From positions 594,409-658,408 of the forward strand of contig NZ_CM001837.1 in the NCBI RefSeq assembly GCF_000355805.1: a stretch of DNA of 64,000 nt. Direction: 5' to 3'. The first letter of the stretch is position 1, and each line of letters opens with the position of its first letter. Below are positions 18,371-28,094 of the stretch, piece after piece. The position numbers were made by a program, and so were the translations under genes. The notes beneath the pieces were generated by a model. The model did no database searches. It saw only the letters and a program-made list of their open reading frames with translations, and was not told where the DNA came from. This DNA is from Dokdonia sp. PRO95. Its GTDB lineage: Bacteria; Bacteroidota; Bacteroidia; Flavobacteriales; Flavobacteriaceae.

Positions 18371-19494
18371 TGAAATATTACATTCTTGCAGGCGAGGCCA
18401 GTGGTGATTTACATGGTGCAAACCTTATGAAATCACTATACAAAAAAGATCCAGAGGCAGATATACGCTTTTGGGGCGGTGATCTCATGCAGGAAGTAGG
18501 CGGTACTCTTGTGACACATTACAAAGAGCGTGCTTTTATGGGCTTTATGGAAGTTATTACAAACTTGCGTAAAATCACAGGTCTTATTAAAGATTGTAAG
18601 AGAGATATTGCCCGTTTTGAACCAGATGCGCTTATACTTATAGATAACTCCGGTTTTAACTTGCGCATTGCAGAGTGGGCAAAACCACTAGGCGTTACTA
18701 CGCACTATTATATCAGTCCGCAGGTGTGGGCATCTCGTGCGAGTCGTGTCAAAAAGATTAAAGCATATGTAGATCACATGTACGTGATATTACCTTTTGT
18801 AAAGGACTTTTATGACAAACATGACTACAAAGTACATTTTGTAGGCCACCCACTTCTAGATGCGGTTGCTGGTCGTAAGCAAGCAGATGCCGCTACGTTT
18901 ACAAAAGAACACAAGCTCGATGAGCGACCTATGATTGCATTACTTCCAGGAAGTCGTAAGCAAGAAATAAGCGCTATGCTAGATGTGATGTTAAGCGTAG
19001 TAAATGATTATCCAGACTATCAGTTTGTAATTGCTGGAGCGCCAAGTCAAGAGGTTTCTTTTTACCAACCTTTCCTCAAAGATTACCCAGTTAAACTGGT
19101 GATGAATAAAACGTACGACATCTTAAGTTTTGCAAATGCAGCTTTAATCACGTCTGGTACGGCAACACTAGAAGCTGCTATTTTTAAAGTACCACAGGTA
19201 GTTTGTTACAAAGCAAATGCCGTCTCATACAGTATTGCAAAACGTATAATTAAAACTAAATTTATTTCCCTTGTAAATCTTATAATGGATAGAGAGGTGG
19301 TAAAAGAATTGATTCAAGGAGATTTAAATACTAAAAATTTAAAGCAAGAGCTGGATAAGATCACTAATGATGATTATCGCGCAAAACTCTTTAAAGATTA
19401 TTTTGCACTAGAGAAAAAATTAGGGGGTACAGGAGCTAGTGACAAAACCGCATCTCTCGTTGTAGCAACAACCAAAGCACAGCTTAGCAATTAA
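18370..19494 (+). CDS. lpxB: Lipid-A-disaccharide synthase
   Basis: LpxB condenses UDP-diacylglucosamine with lipid X in lipid A synthesis at the inner membrane. The 374-residue protein begins YYILAGEASGDLHGANLM. The GT19 family motifs are IDNSGFNLRIA, YYISPQVWASRASRVKKIK, VGHPLLD, ALLPGSRKQEI and TSGTATLEAAIFKVPQVVCYK. The length is slightly short of the E. coli protein, as usual in Bacteroidetes. It is coupled to the small membrane protein upstream and followed by the NlpC/P60 gene 23 bases later. Confidence 0.96.
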   Translation: MKYYILAGEASGDLHGANLMKSLYKKDPEADIRFWGGDLMQEVGGTLVTHYKERAFMGFMEVITNLRKITGLIKDCKRDIARFEPDALILIDNSGFNLRIAEWAKPLGVTTHYYISPQVWASRASRVKKIKAYVDHMYVILPFVKDFYDKHDYKVHFVGHPLLDAVAGRKQADAATFTKEHKLDERPMIALLPGSRKQEISAMLDVMLSVVNDYPDYQFVIAGAPSQEVSFYQPFLKDYPVKLVMNKTYDILSFANAALITSGTATLEAAIFKVPQVVCYKANAVSYSIAKRIIKTKFISLVNLIMDREVVKELIQGDLNTKNLKQELDKITNDDYRAKLFKDYFALEKKLGGTGASDKTASLVVATTKAQLSN

Positions 19495-19517
19495 AAACCT
19501 ACAAGCCCATCTACTAT

Positions 19518-20021
19518 ATGAAACAATTATTCACAGTAGTTTCTTTACTTTTTTTATTGACTTCGTGCGGAAGTTCAAAAACCACAACATCTAGATCAAA
19601 AACTAGAACTACTGCTAGGGTTAAACATATAAGCGCATCAAAAACAGACCGCATTATCCAGCAAGCGCAAGCCTTTAGTGGTACTCGTTATAAATTTGGT
19701 GGCACTACAAGAAAGGGAATGGACTGCTCTGGATTGATTTATACTGCTTTTCAAAAAGAAAATATAGTCTTACCTCGTATCTCTAGACAGATGGCACAAA
19801 GAGGACAACCTATAAAAGACAAAGAGATCTCTAAGGGTGATTTGTTATTTTTTAGGACGAACAAAAGCAGCAAACGCATAAATCATGTGGGACTCGTCAC
19901 AAAAGTTACGGGCGATGACATTTACTTTATACACGCCACAACCTCAAAAGGCGTTCTTACTTCTAACCTCAATGAGCGTTACTGGAATGACGCATACATA
20001 ATGGCCAGACGCGTCTTGTAA
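19518..20021 (+). CDS. NlpC/P60 (C40) family cell-wall peptidase, lipoprotein
   Basis: This 167-residue lipoprotein has signal peptide MKQLFTVVSLLFLLTSC (lipobox Cys at 17), then a Thr/Ser/Arg-rich linker and an NlpC/P60 domain. The catalytic Cys is C70 in GMDCSGLIY, the His is in NHVGLVTK and the third residue is the His of YFIHATT. Such enzymes cut stem peptides of peptidoglycan. It is in the surE-lpxB-comEC run, but the link with those genes is positional only. Confidence 0.93.
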   Translation: MKQLFTVVSLLFLLTSCGSSKTTTSRSKTRTTARVKHISASKTDRIIQQAQAFSGTRYKFGGTTRKGMDCSGLIYTAFQKENIVLPRISRQMAQRGQPIKDKEISKGDLLFFRTNKSSKRINHVGLVTKVTGDDIYFIHATTSKGVLTSNLNERYWNDAYIMARRVL

Positions 20022-20079
20022 ATTATAATTTACTATATTACTGACAGTTACACCTTAAAAAAGGTTAATCAGTAATATA

Positions 20080-22104
20080 TTGAAGAGGATTAACACACCC
20101 ATTTTAGTAATACTTCTTGCCTTCATTGCAGGGATTATTTGCTATGACGCCTACCGCGCCTCTTGGTTCTGGATAGTTATTATCCTCCTACTCACTATAT
20201 CATTTCTCTTTGTACTTCACAGACTTGCTTTCAAAAGACCTCTCAATGCTATAGCTTTTACAACAGGTATTTCTGTTGTATTTATAGCGCTAGGCTATTT
20301 AACCTCTGAAAGAGCAAACACACTAAACAACGACACCCATTTTACTCACACAAACACTAGCAACCCTAGCACCTTCTTATTTACTGTAGACCAAGTTCTT
20401 AAGCCCACAATGTATCAAGATAAATATGTTGTTACATTAAAGACAATAAATAAAAAAGCTGCTTCAGGTAAGGTAATTCTTAATGTCAGCAAGGATAGTG
20501 CATCACAACGTCTTCGGGTAGGAACATGGTATTACACAAGATCTGTACTTTTACCTGTCCCTAAACCCAAAAACCCATTTCAATTTGATTACGGGAGCTA
20601 TTTAAAAAGAAAACAGATATACGGGCAGCTATCAATTAATAAAAACGAGTTACTTATATCACAACACACCTCTAGCGGATTGAGGGTGTGGGCATCACGC
20701 TTTCGCGAAAGCGTACTAAAATCTATACACTCTCATTCATTTACTAGCGACCAACTAGCAGTTATAGATGCACTCGTTCTTGGACAGAAAAATGGTATAG
20801 ATAAGCAAATAAGCACTAATTATGCATCTGCTGGAATGATGCATATACTAGCCGTCTCCGGCCTGCATGTAGGAATTATACTATTATTACTACGCTTAAT
20901 TACCAAACCAATAGCTGACTATAAGCTCCGGTGGCTTCGGTCTATAATTATTATCGCTATGATTTGGGCTTTTGCTTTTATCACTGGATTATCACCCTCT
21001 GTATTGAGGGCAGCGACTATGTTTAGCTTTCTTGAGGTAGGACAACAACTAGGTGGAAAAAGAAAAACTACAGATGCAGTTATGGCATCTGCGGTGTTGC
21101 TACTTTTATACGATCCATTTCTCATATATCAAGTAGGCTTCCAGCTGAGTTATCTCGCTGTTATTGGTATTTTATGGATTCAGCCATGGTTATCATCTTT
21201 TTATACTCCGGGCTACTATATAGACAAGCTTCTCTGGGGTATAGCGACGGTTTCAGTAGCTGCTCAGCTAGGCGTGCTACCCTTGAGTTTATTTTACTTC
21301 CACCAGTTTCCAGGATTATTTTTTCTCTCTAATGTTATCATCATCCCCTTTCTAGGAATCATATTAGGCGGTGGCATACTGGTTGCAATACTTGCAGCAC
21401 TGGATATCTTACCAGATGCTTTAGTAGCAACGTATGGCTACGTGATAGACTTAATGAATGGATTTATTTTTTGGGTTGCCAGTAAAGAGGCTTTTATCAC
21501 AAATCACATCACAATAAGTTTTGCATTTCTTATAGGCTTATACCTCTGCATTGTTTTTAGTATTTCTTTATTCAAAAAATTCAATAATCCCAGACTTGTA
21601 GCGGCATCTCTATCTATAATATTATTGACCTCTATTATTATTTATGAGAAAAGCAATCCTCCTACTACGCATCTCACGATTTTCAACAAAAGTAAATCTA
21701 CCATGATAGGTACTTTCCACAACTCCAAGCTTAAAATACATAGCACAGACTCATTACACACCATAATACAAGATAGCAGAGTACGCAATTATAAGGATGG
21801 CTTACGCATAGATGAAGTCGCTGTAGAAGGCATGCAGAACTATTTTCGCTTTAAGCGAAAAGAAATACTCGTTATAGATAGCCTTGGAATATACCAATTA
21901 GCTAATGCAAATCCAGATTATATACTTCTCACTCAGTCCCCAAAGATTAATATAAACAGACTTACAGAGAGATTTCCGAAAGCTCTAATCTTTGCAGACG
22001 CATCAAATTATAAAAGCTACATAACTCGCTGGAAAGGGACTTGTATAAATAAAAAAATCCCTTTCCATAGCACGTATGAAAAGGGAGCTTATATAATTGA
22101 GTGA
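20080..22104 (+). CDS. comEC: ComEC/Rec2-type DNA uptake channel, without metallo-beta-lactamase domain
   Basis: ComEC carries single-stranded DNA across the inner membrane in natural transformation. The 674-residue protein has an N-terminal DUF4131/OB-type periplasmic domain (about residues 30-190), then the Competence domain with many helices and the signature MHILAVSGLHVGIILLLLRL (about 257-276), plus GLSPSVLRAATMF. The chain ends in a small soluble tail and lacks the C-terminal nuclease-like MBL domain, which is the usual form in Bacteroidetes and not a truncation. The only suitable start is TTG at 20080. One palindrome copy is read as RFRESVLKSI. Confidence 0.93.
   Translation: MKRINTPILVILLAFIAGIICYDAYRASWFWIVIILLLTISFLFVLHRLAFKRPLNAIAFTTGISVVFIALGYLTSERANTLNNDTHFTHTNTSNPSTFLFTVDQVLKPTMYQDKYVVTLKTINKKAASGKVILNVSKDSASQRLRVGTWYYTRSVLLPVPKPKNPFQFDYGSYLKRKQIYGQLSINKNELLISQHTSSGLRVWASRFRESVLKSIHSHSFTSDQLAVIDALVLGQKNGIDKQISTNYASAGMMHILAVSGLHVGIILLLLRLITKPIADYKLRWLRSIIIIAMIWAFAFITGLSPSVLRAATMFSFLEVGQQLGGKRKTTDAVMASAVLLLLYDPFLIYQVGFQLSYLAVIGILWIQPWLSSFYTPGYYIDKLLWGIATVSVAAQLGVLPLSLFYFHQFPGLFFLSNVIIIPFLGIILGGGILVAILAALDILPDALVATYGYVIDLMNGFIFWVASKEAFITNHITISFAFLIGLYLCIVFSISLFKKFNNPRLVAASLSIILLTSIIIYEKSNPPTTHLTIFNKSKSTMIGTFHNSKLKIHSTDSLHTIIQDSRVRNYKDGLRIDEVAVEGMQNYFRFKRKEILVIDSLGIYQLANANPDYILLTQSPKININRLTERFPKALIFADASNYKSYITRWKGTCINKKIPFHSTYEKGAYIIE
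20697..20714. repeat. Highly iterated palindrome, copy 6
   Basis: Perfect ACGCTTTCGCGAAAGCGT in comEC, read in the RFRES frame. Confidence 0.9.
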
Positions 22105-22109
22105 ATATT

Positions 22110-22652
22110 TTAATTAGGCCACGAGTATTCAAACTCCTTTTGATAAGTTGCCCATTTCTCTTGAGTAGTAATATCTTTATAATCATCGTTACCTACCATC
22201 TTAACGTATATTTCTAAACGTTTAGGGGAGTGATAACCAACTATAGGCTGGATATAATTACCCTTTTCATCAAAGAATACCATACTTGGATACCCTTGAA
22301 GCTTTAAAGCCTGTGCTAGCTCGTGCTGACTATTACGACTTCTGGACTTTTTAGGATCATAACGAGGATTAGTATATGTATTACCTAAATAGTTAATGAT
22401 CTCAGTCCCTTCTGCATTAAACTTTACTGCATAGTAATTTTCATTTATAAAAGCCGCTACATCAGGATTTACAAAAGTGTTTTTGTCTAACATCTTACAA
22501 GGTCCACACCAAACAGTGTACACATCCATAAAAATCTTTTTAGGATTTTTTTGTTGGGCAGCTAGCGCTTCATTCATAGTCATCCAGTTGATTTCTTGTG
22601 CGCTCAGTGTTGATGTAGCAAGAAATAGAAGAAGGTATAATACTTTTTTCAT
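22110..22652 (-). CDS. Periplasmic thioredoxin-family protein
   Basis: The protein has a signal peptide (MKKVLYLLLFLATSTLSAQ) and a thioredoxin fold with active site TVWCGPCKMLDK, so about 161 residues are secreted. The ATG at 22652 gives the signal peptide. A TTG at 22691 would put 13 polar residues in front of it and is rejected. The insert NPRYDPKKSRSRNSQHELAQ lies before the cis-Pro region (YPSMVFFDEKG). Such proteins reduce or oxidise disulfides in the periplasm. It converges with comEC, with five bases between the two stops. Confidence 0.88.
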   Translation of the reverse strand: MKKVLYLLLFLATSTLSAQEINWMTMNEALAAQQKNPKKIFMDVYTVWCGPCKMLDKNTFVNPDVAAFINENYYAVKFNAEGTEIINYLGNTYTNPRYDPKKSRSRNSQHELAQALKLQGYPSMVFFDEKGNYIQPIVGYHSPKRLEIYVKMVGNDDYKDITTQEKWATYQKEFEYSWPN

Positions 22653-22704
22653 CAAATTCTTTGTTTTAGAGGTAGTCTGTATATGTTTCAAATTCTTACA
22701 GACA

Positions 22705-22735
22705 AAAAACGTTCCACAAAATAGGGAACGTTTTT
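22705..22735 (-). terminator. Terminator downstream of the POT transporter gene
   Basis: AAAAACGTTCC / GGAACGTTTTT hairpin with a nine-base loop. It can act on both strands, and lies after the transporter stop on the minus strand. Confidence 0.7.
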
Positions 22736-22756
22736 AAATTATACTATTATATGTGC

Positions 22757-24346
22757 TTAGCGTATACCATGCATCATTCTAATAAGTGTTTTATTTAATA
22801 GCAACATCACAACACCAGCTGCCGCAGGTATTACTGTAAATATCAAAAAGAAGATTGCCATACCATGTTCTTCAACAATAGGATCAATATAACTACCTGT
22901 TATACCTGCAGCAAAGTTTGCAATAAAGTTTGCTACGAACCAGATACCGAACATAAGGCCAACAAGTTTTGCTGGTGCAAGTTTACTAACATATGAAAGT
23001 CCTACTGGAGATACGCATAACTCTCCTAGTGTATGAAATAAATATGCAAGCACTAAAAATACCATACTTACAGAAGCCGTCTTAGCACCTAATGGAATTC
23101 CCATAGACCCAAAAGAAAGAATACCAAACCCAAGACCTAATAAGATAAGACCTATAGCAAACTTTACTGGACCGCTTGGATTGTACTTACTCTTCCATAT
23201 TTTTGAAAATAAAGGTGCAAAAGCAATAATGAAGAATGAGTTTAAGATACCGAACCAAGAAGCTGGAACTTCTGGAGCATCATCTGCAAACTGACGAGAT
23301 AACATCCAGATTACAATACCCCATATTATAACAAACCCTAAACCTAAGATAATATTAGAAAGGGCGTATTTACCATACGTTTGTTTAAATAGCATCGCTA
23401 ATACCCATGTAATAATAAGCATAGGCACTACTGTAAGTATTGTGTTGACTATTTTGAAAGTCATACCACTACTACCTTCAAGAACTCTATCTGTATAATC
23501 TGCTGCAAAGATGGTCATAGACCCTCCTGCTTGCTCAAACGCCCACCAAAAGAAAATAGTAAAAAATGCAAGAACACTAATTACAATTAAACGATCACGA
23601 GTTACTTTAGACTTTTCGGCATCATCAATAACATCTTCAATTGCATCTGCTGCATTTTCTACACCATCTTCTAATACATCATCAAGTTCGCCCGCTTTTG
23701 CTGGTGCTGACCCTATAGTACCAAAGATTCCTTGAGCAAAATAGAATTGTAGCATTCCCACAAGCATAAAAATACCCGCAAGTCCAAATCCATAGTGCCA
23801 TCCAACAGATTCCCCTATATAACCACAAAGAAGAATACCTAAAAAGGCACCAGAGTTGATACCCATATAAAATATAGTGTACCCCGCATCCTTTTCTTTA
23901 CCTTGATCTTTATACAGTTGCCCTACCATAGAAGAGATGTTTGGCTTAAACATACCATTACCTATTATGAGTAGTACGAGACCTGCGTAAAAGAAAATAT
24001 CTGAGCTTATCTCAAAAGCCATAGACGCGTGACCTAATGTCATCAATAAAGCACCTATAATTACAGCTTTTCGGTACCCTGTAATCTTATCAGCTATTAA
24101 ACCGCCTAGAATAGGAGTCACATAAACTAACCCAGTATAAAATGCATATAATTGTAATGCCTCTGCTCGCTCCCAGCCCCAGCCGCCATCAATAATAGCT
24201 GATACTAAAAATAAAACAAGTAATGCGCGCATTCCATAGTAGGAAAATCGCTCCCACATTTCTGTAAAGAAAAGCACAAAAAGACCTGAAGGATGTCCTA
24301 AAACTGTCTTTTGATTGGTTTCAGAACCACCGAATTTATATTCCAT
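22757..24346 (-). CDS. Proton-dependent oligopeptide transporter (POT/PTR family)
   Basis: This 529-residue MFS protein imports di- and tripeptides with protons. The POT signatures are the N-terminal FTEMWERFSYYGMRALLVLF (the ExxER motif) and the PTR2 block DKITGYRKAVIIGALLMTLG. FYMGINSGAFLGILLCGYIGE follows. An acidic cytoplasmic loop (about residues 220-250) separates the two halves, as in larger bacterial members. The gene follows DPP IV by 40 bases on the same strand, so extracellular peptide cleavage and uptake of the products are probably linked in one operon. Confidence 0.95.
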   Translation of the reverse strand: MEYKFGGSETNQKTVLGHPSGLFVLFFTEMWERFSYYGMRALLVLFLVSAIIDGGWGWERAEALQLYAFYTGLVYVTPILGGLIADKITGYRKAVIIGALLMTLGHASMAFEISSDIFFYAGLVLLIIGNGMFKPNISSMVGQLYKDQGKEKDAGYTIFYMGINSGAFLGILLCGYIGESVGWHYGFGLAGIFMLVGMLQFYFAQGIFGTIGSAPAKAGELDDVLEDGVENAADAIEDVIDDAEKSKVTRDRLIVISVLAFFTIFFWWAFEQAGGSMTIFAADYTDRVLEGSSGMTFKIVNTILTVVPMLIITWVLAMLFKQTYGKYALSNIILGLGFVIIWGIVIWMLSRQFADDAPEVPASWFGILNSFFIIAFAPLFSKIWKSKYNPSGPVKFAIGLILLGLGFGILSFGSMGIPLGAKTASVSMVFLVLAYLFHTLGELCVSPVGLSYVSKLAPAKLVGLMFGIWFVANFIANFAAGITGSYIDPIVEEHGMAIFFLIFTVIPAAAGVVMLLLNKTLIRMMHGIR

Positions 24347-24386
24347 ATTGTATTATTTATTTACTGCTAATATAAGTTGTTTATCC

Positions 24387-26576
24387 TTAAAGTTTCTCTT
24401 TTATGAATTCTGTCATCATTGTATATAAATGAAAACGGGTATTTCCGCCATAGATACCGTGGTTCCTATCTGGATAGTTGAAGTAATCAAATTGCTTATT
24501 TGCTTGCACTAAAGCTTCCACAAGACGTGTAGCATTCTGCACATGCACGTTATCATCTCCACCACCATGCACAAGTAATAAGTCACCTTCCATCTTGTCT
24601 ACGTGACTCATAGGAGAATTGTTATCATACCCACTTGCATTTTCTTGCGGTGTTTGCATATAACGCTCTGTATAAATAGAATCATAAAATCTCCATGATG
24701 TAACTGGTGCAACAGCTATAGCCATTTCAAAAGTATCTGCTCCTTGAAAAAGACAGTTAGAAGCCATAAAACCTCCATAACTCCACCCCCAGATTCCTGT
24801 ACGATTTTCATCTATGTATGAACGTTCACTTAATTGTTTGGCCGCTGCTATTTGATCTAGCACTTCATACTTACCTAATTCTTTCTGTGTTACTTTTTTA
24901 AAATCACGTCCTTTTAATCCTGTTCCTCTTGGGTCTACACAAACCACAATATAATCGTTTTGCGCAAGCATATGAAACCAATAATCATTAGACGTATCCC
25001 ACTTATTTGCTACGCTCTGTGATCCTGGTCCAGAATATTGCGTCATAAACATAGGGTACTTTTTAGATGAATCAAAATCTGTAGGTTTAATCATATATGC
25101 ATTAAGTGACACTCCATTTACATCAATCTCAAAAAATTCTTTTGGAGAGATATCATAACCTGCATATAGGTCTTTTAAAGCTTGATTATCTTTTATTACA
25201 CGTATTTGCTTTCCGTTCTTAGCATCATTAAGCGTAAAGCGATAAGGCGTTGTAGTATTTGAGTATGTGTGAATAAAATTGCTAAAGTTTGCACTAAAAT
25301 CGGCATCATTTGTTCCCTCGTTTACAGCCAGTGCTTGTTTCTTTTTACCATTAAGACCTATCGCATATACACCACGATTTATGGATCCATTTTCTGAGCT
25401 TTGGTAAAAAATTCTCTTTGTTTTTGCATCATAACCGTAATATCCTGTCACTTCCCAGTCGCCTGATGTTACTTGCCTCTTAAGACTTCCATCTGCGTTG
25501 TGATGGTATACATGGTTCCACCCATCTTTTTCACTCGTCCAGATAAAGCTATTATCTTCTAGAAAGGTAAGGTTATCTGTCACATCTACATACGCCTTAT
25601 CCGTTTCAAGAACAGCAAGCTTTGTTTGATAAGTAGCCGCATTAAATAGAGAAAGCTTTAATGTGTCTTGGTGACGATTTAATGTTTGTACAGCAAGTAC
25701 GTTTGGATCTTTTGACCAAGAGATGCGCGGAATATAGTGTCCAGCATTATCACCCAGATTAATCTCAACATCCTTTGCTTTACGGCTATTTCCGTTATCA
25801 AGATTATGTAAACGTAGTGTTACTTTTGCATTTGCTTCACCAGCTTTAGGATATTTAAAAACCGATTGGGTTGGGTATAATTCTTTGCCGTAAATATCCA
25901 TAGAGAATTCTGGCACGTATGTTTCATCAAAACGTATATAAGCAATCCTCTTGCTATCTGCACTCCAATCAAAGGCGCGCACAAAACCAAATTCTTCTTC
26001 ATAAACCCAATCCGTAATGCCGTTTATGATACTATTTTTCTTTCCATCTGTGGTGAGCTGCTGGGTTGTACCTTCTGCAATGTTAAACACATATAAGTTG
26101 TTACCCTTACCGTAAGCAATCATCTTCCCGTCAGGAGAAAATGTAGGCTCTTGGATTAAATCGTCTGATACCTTTGTTAGCTTTCGCGAAAGCGTATTCC
26201 AAACATAAAACTCTCCTAGCGTAGATCTTCTAAAGATCGACTGTAGTTTGGTAGCTAATAAAACCTGCTTTTCATCATCGCTAAACTCGTAGCTTATAAA
26301 ATAATCAAGGCCATCTATATCTGCACTGCTTACCGCTGTACGCACTTTTTCTCCAGTCGCATAGCTATAAATATCTACACTTCCTGTACGTGTTGCTCTG
26401 TCAAAGTTTTGAACGGCATACTCCTGTCCATTTGCCATGGAGTGAATAGACTGGAGTCTCTCTGCACTAAAAGTGCCTTCTTTCCATATATCTTCAAGGG
26501 TGATTTGCTTTTTTTGCGCAGTGGCGCTCTGGATTGCCATGAGTAAAATGGCACTCAAAAAGAGTTGTATTTTCAT
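24387..26576 (-). CDS. Dipeptidyl peptidase IV (S9 family)
   Basis: This 729-residue secreted peptidase cleaves X-Pro dipeptides from peptides. It has signal peptide MKIQLFLSAILLMAIQSATAQ, a beta-propeller (DPPIV N-terminal domain, about 90-440) and an alpha/beta hydrolase domain. The catalytic triad is S599 in GWSYGG, D674 in GGGDDNVH and H706 in DRNHGIYG. The paired Glu motif is in the propeller segment DWVYEEEFG. It is the first gene of a unit with the peptide transporter. The palindrome at 26180 is read as TLSRKLTKV in the propeller. Confidence 0.94.
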   Translation of the reverse strand: MKIQLFLSAILLMAIQSATAQKKQITLEDIWKEGTFSAERLQSIHSMANGQEYAVQNFDRATRTGSVDIYSYATGEKVRTAVSSADIDGLDYFISYEFSDDEKQVLLATKLQSIFRRSTLGEFYVWNTLSRKLTKVSDDLIQEPTFSPDGKMIAYGKGNNLYVFNIAEGTTQQLTTDGKKNSIINGITDWVYEEEFGFVRAFDWSADSKRIAYIRFDETYVPEFSMDIYGKELYPTQSVFKYPKAGEANAKVTLRLHNLDNGNSRKAKDVEINLGDNAGHYIPRISWSKDPNVLAVQTLNRHQDTLKLSLFNAATYQTKLAVLETDKAYVDVTDNLTFLEDNSFIWTSEKDGWNHVYHHNADGSLKRQVTSGDWEVTGYYGYDAKTKRIFYQSSENGSINRGVYAIGLNGKKKQALAVNEGTNDADFSANFSNFIHTYSNTTTPYRFTLNDAKNGKQIRVIKDNQALKDLYAGYDISPKEFFEIDVNGVSLNAYMIKPTDFDSSKKYPMFMTQYSGPGSQSVANKWDTSNDYWFHMLAQNDYIVVCVDPRGTGLKGRDFKKVTQKELGKYEVLDQIAAAKQLSERSYIDENRTGIWGWSYGGFMASNCLFQGADTFEMAIAVAPVTSWRFYDSIYTERYMQTPQENASGYDNNSPMSHVDKMEGDLLLVHGGGDDNVHVQNATRLVEALVQANKQFDYFNYPDRNHGIYGGNTRFHLYTMMTEFIKEKL
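26180..26193. repeat. Highly iterated palindrome, copy 7
   Basis: Perfect GCTTTCGCGAAAGC in the DPP IV gene, read in the TLSRK frame. Confidence 0.9.
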
Positions 26577-26720
26577 ATATAATTGCTGATTCTAGTAATG
26601 TATCTCAATTTTACTAAAAATAACGCAAAAAGCCCCGTAAAAGCTGTTAAATAGCACCATATTGTTAAGAAATAAAATCACTACATTATCGATATAAAGC
26701 TAGGTTTACCTCATTCTCAG

Positions 26721-26728
26721 TATCTTTG
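26721..26728 (+). promoter_or_regulatory. Putative -7 element upstream of HMG-CoA reductase
   Basis: TATCTTTG matches the Bacteroidetes -7 consensus and lies 23 bases before the ATG. No good TTG is found at the usual distance, so the call is weak. Confidence 0.35.
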
Positions 26729-26750
26729 ATACTTTTATAAATACAGCTTA

Positions 26751-28064
26751 ATGACAAAGGCAATATCAGGATTTTCAAGACTTTCAAAAACTGAAAAAAT
26801 AGCGTGGCTCACGTCTACCTATTTTGAGAATCCCGCACAAGCAACTCAAGTACTATCATCTTACTGGAATGATGATAAAAAATTACAGCAGCTTCATGAC
26901 GAGTTTATAGAAAACACGATTACTAATTACTACTTACCACTAGGAGTCGCTCCTAACTTTGTTATAAACAACCGCATCTATACCATTCCCATGGCCATTG
27001 AGGAAAGTTCTGTGGTGGCTGCTGCAAGTAAAGCGGCAAAATTCTGGCAAGAAAGAGGAGGTTTTAAAACTACTGTACTAGGAACCACCAAAGTAGGACA
27101 AGTACACTTCACCTATGATGGCGATGCGTCACTTTTGACTTCATTTTTTGAAAGCATCAAGCCACAGTTAATTGCAGATACCGCTGCTATCACAAAAAAC
27201 ATGGAGAAACGTGGTGGTGGCATTAAAGACATCACGCTCGTAAACAAAACTTCGGCGGTAGCAGATTACTACCAACTTCATTGCACGTTTGAAACGCTAG
27301 ATGCAATGGGAGCCAATTTTATAAATAGTTGTTTAGAACAATTTGCAACAACACTTAAAGCAGGTTTTGAGGCAGAAGCACGCTTTCGCGAAAGCGGAGC
27401 AAACCTCTCCATCATCATGTCTATTTTATCAAACTACGTTCCAGATTGCGTAGTGCGAGCCGAGGTAAATTGCCCAGTAGCTCATCTTTCTGAAAAGAAT
27501 ATAGAGGGTGCGGAATTTGCTAAAAAATTCATCCAAGCGATTGCTATTGCCGAAGAAGAACCCTACCGCGCAGTGACTCACAACAAAGGGATTATGAACG
27601 GTATTGATGCAGTAATTCTTGCCACTGGAAACGACTTTAGAGCTGTAGAAGCTGGTGTACATGCATATGCCGCTAGAGACGGACAATATAGAAGTCTTAC
27701 GCATGCTAGTATAGACGATGGAATATTTAAATTCTGGATTGAGGTTCCACTCGCGCTAGGAACCGTGGGCGGACTTACAAAATTACATCCGCTGGTAAAG
27801 TGGTCTATGGAGTTGCTAGAAAATCCATCTGCCCAAGAGCTTATGCAAATTGTTGCTGTTGCAGGACTTGCACAAAACTTTGCAGCATTAAAATCACTTA
27901 CTACAACGGGAATTCAAGAAGGACACATGAAAATGCATCTCATGAACATCCTCAACCAGATGGAAGCTACAGATACCGAAAAACAAGAAACAGTCACTCA
28001 CTTTAAGACTAATACGGTTACACATAGTGCTGTTATTTCTTTTATAGAAGCACTTCGCTCATAA
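26751..28064 (+). CDS. mvaA: Class II hydroxymethylglutaryl-CoA reductase (degradative type)
   Basis: This 437-residue enzyme interconverts HMG-CoA and mevalonate. In Flavobacteriia it serves the mevalonate route to isoprenoids. The class II features are IYTIPMAIEESSVVAAASKAAKF (catalytic Glu near 83), TGNDFRAVEAGVHAYAARDG (catalytic Asp near 283) and LALGTVGGLTKLHPLVKWSMELL. The C-terminal region has the His in EGHMKMHL. The palindrome is read as ARFRESGANLSIIMSILSNY, an unusual stretch within the domain. It is followed by the GHMP kinase gene after 30 bases. Confidence 0.95.
   Translation: MTKAISGFSRLSKTEKIAWLTSTYFENPAQATQVLSSYWNDDKKLQQLHDEFIENTITNYYLPLGVAPNFVINNRIYTIPMAIEESSVVAAASKAAKFWQERGGFKTTVLGTTKVGQVHFTYDGDASLLTSFFESIKPQLIADTAAITKNMEKRGGGIKDITLVNKTSAVADYYQLHCTFETLDAMGANFINSCLEQFATTLKAGFEAEARFRESGANLSIIMSILSNYVPDCVVRAEVNCPVAHLSEKNIEGAEFAKKFIQAIAIAEEEPYRAVTHNKGIMNGIDAVILATGNDFRAVEAGVHAYAARDGQYRSLTHASIDDGIFKFWIEVPLALGTVGGLTKLHPLVKWSMELLENPSAQELMQIVAVAGLAQNFAALKSLTTTGIQEGHMKMHLMNILNQMEATDTEKQETVTHFKTNTVTHSAVISFIEALRS
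27381..27396. repeat. Highly iterated palindrome, copy 8
   Basis: Perfect CGCTTTCGCGAAAGCG in the HMG-CoA reductase gene, read in the RFRES frame. Confidence 0.9.
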
Positions 28065-28094
28065 GTATTTAATAAAGACAAAAGAATACACTAA

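Noticed and set aside
20080-22104. comEC as a truncated gene because the beta-lactamase-like domain is missing
   Set aside because: The short form is normal in Bacteroidetes, and the frame ends cleanly without a remnant downstream.
27800-28006. Plus-strand frame inside HMG-CoA reductase
   Set aside because: It is a frame-shifted reading of the catalytic C-terminal region of the reductase, with no start signal of its own.
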